From: Salpingoeca rosetta
Taxonomy: Eukaryota > Opisthokonta > Choanoflagellata > Craspedida > Salpingoecidae
Assembly: GCF_000188695.1 (NCBI RefSeq)
Contig: NW_004754892.1
Span: 103,971-113,970 of the forward strand
Reading direction: 5' to 3'
Length of the DNA: 10,000 bases
Numbering within the stretch: the stretch's first letter is position 1; each line of letters starts with the position of its first letter. Both the position numbers and the translations under genes were made by a program. The notes under the pieces are model-generated. The model worked only from the letters and a program-made list of their open reading frames with translations, was not told the origin of the DNA and searched no databases. Below, in pieces: positions 1 to 10,000 of this stretch.

Positions 1-211
1 GCACACCTTCGTTGAAGGCTCGTTTATATCCTACGAGAGATGTGACCTGCCTTGTCACAAGAGCGCTTGAGAAACTGTGTAACATCATGTGACGTCAAGC
101 AGTTGAACAAATGTACAAGCAAGAATAGATTACAGTAGTGCCATCACCCGAGCAAGCGGCTCCATCATGCACGTTGCTTTTGCTTTCCAACCCTTCCATG
201 GCGATGTCATA
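1..211. other. Intergenic / 3' flank of the glycosyltransferase gene
   Basis: No coding region or RNA gene was recognised here. On the minus strand this is the sequence directly downstream of the stop of the large glycosyltransferase frame, so part of it is probably its 3' UTR. No AATAAA polyadenylation signal is visible on that strand. Confidence 0.5.
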
Positions 212-6069
<5,858 letters not shown>

Positions 6070-7206
6070 TTAGTTGCCCGTGCGTCCACGCAGCCACCTG
6101 ACGTATTCCTTGAGAGAGATGCTGCCATCGTGGTTGGCGTCCAGCTCAGCCAGCGCATCATCAAGCGAACCAAGGTCATATCTACGCATGACACATGGGA
6201 GCAAAAGGTGTGTGAGGGAGAAAAAGCAAACGTTGGGCTGAATATTCGCGGTGCATACGCAACCAGTGTGGTGGCCTTGCGCAAACAGTTGCGCTTGTGA
6301 ATGCACTTGTGTTTGTTGCATTTCTCTCAATCTCTCAAATCTCTCTCTGTTTCTAGCTCATCCCAACCCCCCAATCCCCATCGTTGTATCCTCCCTCTGA
6401 GTACCACGTACGATTGCTTGAGGTTGTCGTAGAGGGAAGCAAACTCTTCGCGCGAGATGGCGCCGTTGCGATCTTTGTCAAAGTAGTTGAAGTGGTCCGT
6501 CGTCACTTGCAGCCACTGCACACAGGTGCATGCGTGTGAGTGCATGCGTGTGAGTGAATGAGTGCGAGAGTGCGTGAATGAACGAGTGAGAGACAGAGAG
6601 AGTGAGTGTATGTTAGCGCAAGTAAAGCTGAGAGTGAGAGAGAGCGAGAGAGAGTGTGTGTGTGTGCGTGGCATTGGCTGTGTGGGTGTGTTAGCACAAG
6701 TGATGGCGAGAGCGAGAGGGCGCGTGTTCACATGGGTACATTGACTGATCAACAACGCAAACAAACAGTATCACATGGCTGCACAGCAAAGAAAACGCAC
6801 CTGCGCCCACTCTTCGGCCTTCTTCTGGTTCTCCTGCTCATCCTTCAGCACCTATGATGGGTGATGACACATGTGTATATGCATGTGAGAGTGAGAATGG
6901 GCGGAGGGTGCATGAAGTAGTTGACGAGGCTGTGTGTACACACAAGTCACCAACAAGCAAAGCACACACGCACACATGACGTGTGCCATTGCATGCGTGC
7001 CCGTGGTAAACGCACCTGGAACCTGTCCTTCTGTGCCCACCACTTCTTGAACTCGTCATATGTGATCTTTCCAGATTGATCCTTGTCGATGATGCGCAGG
7101 GAGGTCTCAATCTGTTGTGCGTGCGTGTGTGTGTGCGTGTGTGTGTGTGCGTGTGTGTGCGCGCGTGTATGTGTGAATGTGTGTGAGTGTGAGTGTGTGA
7201 GTGTGA

Positions 7207-7251
<45 letters not shown>

Positions 7252-7878
7252 TTCGGAACACAATGCGTGGTGAGCGTGATGCAAGGATGCACGCGACAAA
7301 GCATCATCTTTGCGAAGGTGCGTGTTGGGTTACATCCAATTACAACAAAATGACTCGCCTCCTCATCAGACATGGGGTGTCCAAGTTTGTACACAATCTG
7401 CAAAGTGAGGTGTGGTGGGTGTGCGTGAGGATAGGGACGAAGCAGAAGGGAAGGACGTTCAAAGTTGCAACAAGAGAGACGTGACACGAACATGGCACAT
7501 GGGAGGAGAAAGGTAGTGCGTGTATGATAGGCGCGGCATTGCAAGACACTTTGCACACCAACACACACACACACACACACCAACATCCACACACACACAG
7601 ACACACGCACACATCCACACACACGTACTGACCGCCTTGAGCTCGCTGGCGTCGATGTTGCCCGACTTGTCTTGGTCGTGCGCGTCAAAGATGATCTGCA
7701 CCCGTCCGTGTGAGCAAGAGAGTGAGGGGATGAGGGAGGAAGGCCCTGTCTCTCCGTCTCGCTTTCCCTCTCTGTTTGCGTGCACGGAAACGAAGGCAGA
7801 TCTCCTACCACAAGCCCCCCACCCAAACAAGTCTACCCATCCACGGTTCCGTGTACCCACCCTTGAGAGCAGAGGCAT
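6070..7878 (-). CDS. Calmodulin-like protein with four EF hands (seven exons)
   Basis: Exons on the minus strand: 7861-7878, 7633-7695, 7359-7397, 7016-7111, 6801-6851, 6412-6515, 6070-6181; stop TAA at 6070-6072; about 160 residues. The four calcium loops are DQDKSGNIDASE, DKDQSGKITYDE, DKDRNGAISREE and DANHDGSISLKE, each with acidic or Asn ligands at 1, 3 and 5, Gly at 6 and Glu at 12. Exactly 24 residues separate loops 1-2 and loops 3-4, as in calmodulin; the linker between pairs is longer (41 residues, with FKKWW and a charged helix). Five introns are phase 0 and the last is phase 2 (TC|A joins as Ser). Intron 3 needs a GC-AG donor (GAG|gcgagt). The role is probably calcium sensing by binding a partner, since no enzymatic domain is seen. 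The first exon (MPLLSR) is tiny and the least certain; an upstream exon could replace it. Confidence 0.85.
6530..6720. repeat. GA/GT-rich simple sequence in EF-hand intron 5
   Basis: Plus strand alternates GAGTG, GAGA and GTGTG; the coding strand is therefore CT/CA-rich ahead of the acceptor at 6516, where it could serve as an extended pyrimidine tract. Confidence 0.75.
7112..7358 (-). other. GC-AG intron 3 of the EF-hand gene
   Basis: Donor GAG|gcgagtca, acceptor acaacag|ATT. It is required because the nearby GT choices either create a stop (GCGA|gt, phase 1) or insert extra residues between loops 1 and 2. With the GC donor, the spacing matches calmodulin exactly. The intron contains a long TG/CA microsatellite. 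Confidence 0.75.
7119..7250. repeat. TG/CA microsatellite in EF-hand intron 3
   Basis: Plus strand is (TG)n with scattered CG, AT and GA steps, purest at about 7211-7248. On the coding strand it is CA-rich and lies next to the acceptor. Confidence 0.9.
7559..7624. repeat. CA/TG microsatellite in EF-hand intron 2
   Basis: Interrupted (CA)n on the plus strand, TG on the coding strand, starting a few bases after the donor at 7632. Confidence 0.85.
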
Positions 7879-8221
7879 GGCGAGGGTTACAGCTGGTCTT
7901 GTCTGTCACACTGTCAGGAACAAGACAGCAAGCAAGAGTAAGATGAACGCAAAGGCAGCAAGTCAGCAACAGGCACCTGCTTGCTCGATGTGACAGGCAA
8001 ACAAACAGACAACTCACAAAGAGTGGGAGGAGTTTGTTTGGATTTCTGCTCCGTGTTGTGTGTGTGTGTGTGTGTGAGTGCATTTTGCGGCAGTGGTGCT
8101 TGTTTGTGGCGTGCTGTTGTGTTGTGTTGTTGTCCTTCCACTGCACCAAGGTGACACCCATCCTCGTCCGCCACCTGTTCCACAGCACGGCCGCCCTCCG
8201 CCCTCGGCTGGACGCAAGGCC
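7879..8221. promoter_or_regulatory. Divergent intergenic region, putative bidirectional promoter
   Basis: The EF-hand gene runs left from 7878 and the PTB-like gene runs right from 8222, leaving 343 bp. It has a short (TG)n at 8056-8075, TTGTGTTGTGTTGTTG at about 8118, and a pyrimidine-rich CCACCTGTTCCACAG at 8171-8185 that could also be a splice acceptor of an extra 5' exon. No TATA box recognised. The promoter role is inferred from gene orientation only. Confidence 0.45.
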
Positions 8222-9509
8222 ATGTTCATCTTTGGCACGGAAACCTTCACCTTTGAGGTAAGGGAGTGGGCCAATACACACTCTCTCGTGCCACTGACTG
8301 GCGACACCATCTCCCGGTTGTCACTCACCAGGTGCTTTGTTCTGTAATGTCCTCCTGTCACGCTATGCACGGCGCTGCTTCAGGGTCGCTTCCTTGGGAC
8401 GGTTCCTATCAACTCTGTTCGGGCAGATGGCGAGGAGCGCCTCTCCGCAGCATGGCAGATGCTGACGCTCAAGCTCGACAAGCTGCACGTACGTTGGGTG
8501 TGTGTGTGTGTGTTTGTGTGTGTGTATGTATGTGTATGTTTGTGTGTGCGTGTGTGTATGTTTGTGTATGTTCGTGCGTGTGTGTGTGCGTGTGTATGTT
8601 TGTGTATGTGTGTGCGTGTATGTGTGCATGTGCGCGTACATGCGCGCCCATCTGTCTGGTCTCTGTCTCCATCCGCGCTCCACTCTTCCTTCCTCTGTGC
8701 GTGTGTGCCATTGTGGACGTACGCCATGTCACGCGTGCACACCCTTGCACCGCCTATCAAACAGGAGCGGCTGATTGACGAGACTATGGCCAGCAAGCAC
8801 GGCGGTAATGCAACCGACGCCCTTAGACGGAAGATTGATAAGGCGAGTCAGTGCACATGTGGTGTGGTGTGGTGTGCATGTGTGTGCATGTGTGTGTGTG
8901 CGTGTGTGCGTGTGTGCGTGCGTGCGTGCGTGCGTGTGCGTATGTGTGTATGCGTGTGTGTACGTGTGTGTGCATGTGTGCGTGCGTGTGGTGATAGTGG
9001 GTGTGGGGTTAACTTTTCCCCGTTCTCACCACTGCTGCGCTGCACCATCGCAACAGCAACTCCAAAAGCACGGTCGTGATGTGCGAAGAGGAGAAGCGTC
9101 GGTGTTGGACATATCGGCTACTCATGTTACAGTAAGCACGCATACGATGCTACACATGCGTGGATTGTGTGCGTGCGTGCACGTGTGTGTGTATCTTTGT
9201 CGCGCACCGCTGTGACACCTCTTGTTCACCTCCTCACGCACACACACATACACAACGTACGTGGCGTGCCCAGCTCAAGGCGCGATGGGACATCAGCGTG
9301 GAGCCGACGCGGTTCGCATCGCTGCGCATTGCGGAAGTCGGCGTCCTGCCATCAACGATACCGGATATGGGCTGCGTTGGATTTGTCTACGAAGGTGCGA
9401 TGATCGTCTGCACACGTGTGCATGTGTGTGTGTGTGCGCGTACGTGTCAATGTGTGTGCGTGCGTGTCAATGTGTGTGTGTGTGTGTGTCATCCACATCG
9501 AGCACCGCT

Positions 9510-9552
<43 letters not shown>

Positions 9553-9792
9553 CTCTGTCTGTCTCCCTGTCTGTCTGTCTCTGTCTCTCTCCCTGTGTGC
9601 TTTCAGGCCGTCGGTCCAAGTTCCACGCGATGCTCGTGCCAAAGGAGGAGAGCACAAAGTGCAGTGACGCAATCAAGGAATCGGTGAGCGAGCCCGTGTG
9701 TGCAATGTCGTGTACAACATGTATGTGTGTGTGCGTGCGCGTGTGTGTGTGTGTGTGTGTACGTGAAGCAGCTGCAGGAGCACCAGCAGTAG
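8222..9792 (+). CDS. Small PTB/PID-like (PH-fold) domain protein (seven exons)
   Basis: Exons: 8222-8257, 8384-8488, 8765-8842, 9057-9131, 9274-9394, 9607-9683, 9772-9792 (or from 9769); stop TAG at 9790-9792; about 170 residues. The phases agree at every join (0,0,0,0,1,0). Landmarks follow the PTB order: [12 protein letters not shown] then a helix with [10 protein letters not shown] (first strand and helix), a charged helical insertion of about 50 residues, [14 protein letters not shown] (strand pair), [14 protein letters not shown] and CVGFVYEG (the I-x-F and FGFI-type strands), and [25 protein letters not shown] (the CHVF strand and C-terminal helix). Such domains bind NPxY-like peptides or phosphoinositides in signalling adaptors; no other domain is present here. 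ATG 8222 is the first in-frame Met after the stop at 8075-8077 and has GCC ahead of it. An upstream coding exon spliced at 8186 is possible. Intron 3 is GC-AG. Confidence 0.68.
8496..8640 (+). repeat. TG-rich microsatellite in PTB-like intron 2
   Basis: Interrupted (TG)n with TATG and CG steps, starting a few bases after the GTACGT donor at 8489. Confidence 0.88.
8843..9056 (+). other. GC-AG intron 3 of the PTB-like gene
   Basis: Donor AAG|gcgagtca and acceptor cgcaacag|CAA join in phase 0. The nearby GT (GCGA|gtcagt) would be phase 1 and run into a stop shortly after the acceptor, so the GC donor is needed. The intron has a TG/CG repeat. Confidence 0.72.
8860..8992 (+). repeat. TG/CG microsatellite in PTB-like intron 3
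   Basis: GTGTGCATG and GCGTGCGTGCGTG runs right after the GC donor region. Confidence 0.88.
9413..9490 (+). repeat. TG-rich microsatellite in PTB-like intron 5 (donor side)
   Basis: GTGTGCATGTGTGTG... with two copies of a GTGTCAATGTGTGTG-like unit, close to the donor at 9395. Confidence 0.85.
9512..9598 (+). repeat. TC microsatellite in PTB-like intron 5 (acceptor side)
   Basis: (TC)n followed by CTGTCTGTC units, ending just before the acceptor tgtgctttcag at 9606. It forms an unusually long pyrimidine tract for that acceptor. Confidence 0.9.
9720..9762 (+). repeat. TG microsatellite in PTB-like intron 6
   Basis: GTGTGTGCGTGCGCGTGTG run between the GTGAGC donor at 9684 and the acceptor at 9768 or 9771. 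Confidence 0.85.
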
Positions 9793-9836
9793 CAGCAGCA
9801 GCAGCAGTAGTAGTGGCAGCAGCAGTAGCAGCAGTG
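9782..9836 (+). repeat. CAG/TAG trinucleotide run at the end of the PTB-like gene
   Basis: AGC/AGT/CAG triplets beginning inside the last codons. In the chosen frame (CAG CAG TAG) the run supplies the stop; in the AGC frame it reads as about 15 Ser with Gly breaks. Confidence 0.85.
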
Positions 9837-10000
9837 GCACTGCCTCAGAACACGTTTGTGAACGAAGTCCACCATTTCCACCCAACATCCATCCCCCGCT
9901 CATGCACCCCTCTAACAATCACATGCCCTTTGCACATCACCACCCTCTCGCCGTTCGTAACAACTGACGCACGCGCGCGTGTGTATATGTTGTTTTTTGG
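9793..10000. other. Downstream region, probable 3' UTR of the PTB-like gene
   Basis: No AATAAA seen. One plus-strand frame stays open from 9767 to a TGA at 9964-9966, reading poly-Ser then a Pro/His-rich stretch with PPFPP and AHHHP. A second frame is open after the possible acceptor ctgcctcag at about 9848 to the window edge. Either could be an alternative C-terminus; neither has independent support. Confidence 0.45.

Noticed and set aside
7339..7358. GT donors within 7339-7358 for EF-hand exon 3 (coding-strand GTCATT, GTTGTA or GTAATT)
   Set aside because: GTCATT gives phase 1 and a stop after the acceptor; the others insert four or five residues between loops 1 and 2, breaking the exact 24-residue spacing that the GC donor gives.
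7627..7632. GTACGT donor for EF-hand exon 2
   Set aside because: It is a better consensus than GTCAGT at 7632 but gives phase 1 and, joined to the next exon, a stop after ten codons; GTCAGT keeps the frame and the EF spacing.
7873..7940. Extra 5' exon of the PTB-like gene starting at the plus-strand ATG at 7877 (MARVTAGL...) with donor GTAAGA
   Set aside because: The donor is phase 1 while the candidate acceptor at 8185 needs phase 0, and it would overlap the EF-hand first exon on the other strand.
8034..8222. Starts of the PTB-like gene at 8034 or 8078
   Set aside because: These begin with TTG and GTG, not ATG, and run through TG repeats; a nuclear eukaryotic gene is unlikely to use them.

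Overview
The window looks like nuclear DNA of a gene-dense, intron-rich protist. Evidence: short GT-AG (and a few GC-AG) introns, eukaryotic protein families (a type II membrane glycosyltransferase, an EF-hand protein, a PTB/PID-like protein), no bacterial operon structure, and heavy microsatellite content. A unicellular holozoan, particularly a choanoflagellate-like organism, fits best, because PTB-type domains and long amino-acid homopolymers both occur there. This taxonomic guess is inference and no database was searched.

Layout. (1) 1-211: no gene seen. (2) 212-5617, minus strand: one intronless reading frame of 1801 codons. It encodes a Golgi-type membrane-anchored protein with a GT32-like (DXD sugar-binding) glycosyltransferase domain in the middle and a second domain resembling GT6 (the ABO / alpha-1,3-galactosyltransferase family) at the C-terminus. 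The domains are separated by long Gln, Asn and Ser runs. The GT6-like domain seems to have lost its DXD motif and catalytic Glu. (3) 5618-6069: intergenic, with a large CA / poly-C / CA compound microsatellite. (4) 6070-7878, minus strand: a seven-exon gene for a protein of about 160 residues with four calmodulin-type EF hands. (5) 7879-8221: a short divergent intergenic region, probably a shared promoter. (6) 8222-9792, plus strand: a seven-exon gene for a small, about 170-residue, single-domain PTB/PID-like (PH-fold) protein. (7) 9793-10000: probably 3' UTR, but with an open Ser-rich and Pro/His-rich frame that could be an alternative C-terminus.

Exon joins were found by hand. They are supported by matching intron phases, consensus splice sites and, for the EF-hand gene, exact 24-residue spacing between loops within each EF pair. 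Each of the two spliced genes needs one GC-AG intron, and both use the same AG|GCGAGTCA donor. The three genes do not form an obvious pathway: one is a secretory-pathway glycosylation enzyme, one a calcium sensor, one a probable signalling adaptor domain. Only the last two are likely co-regulated, through their shared upstream region.
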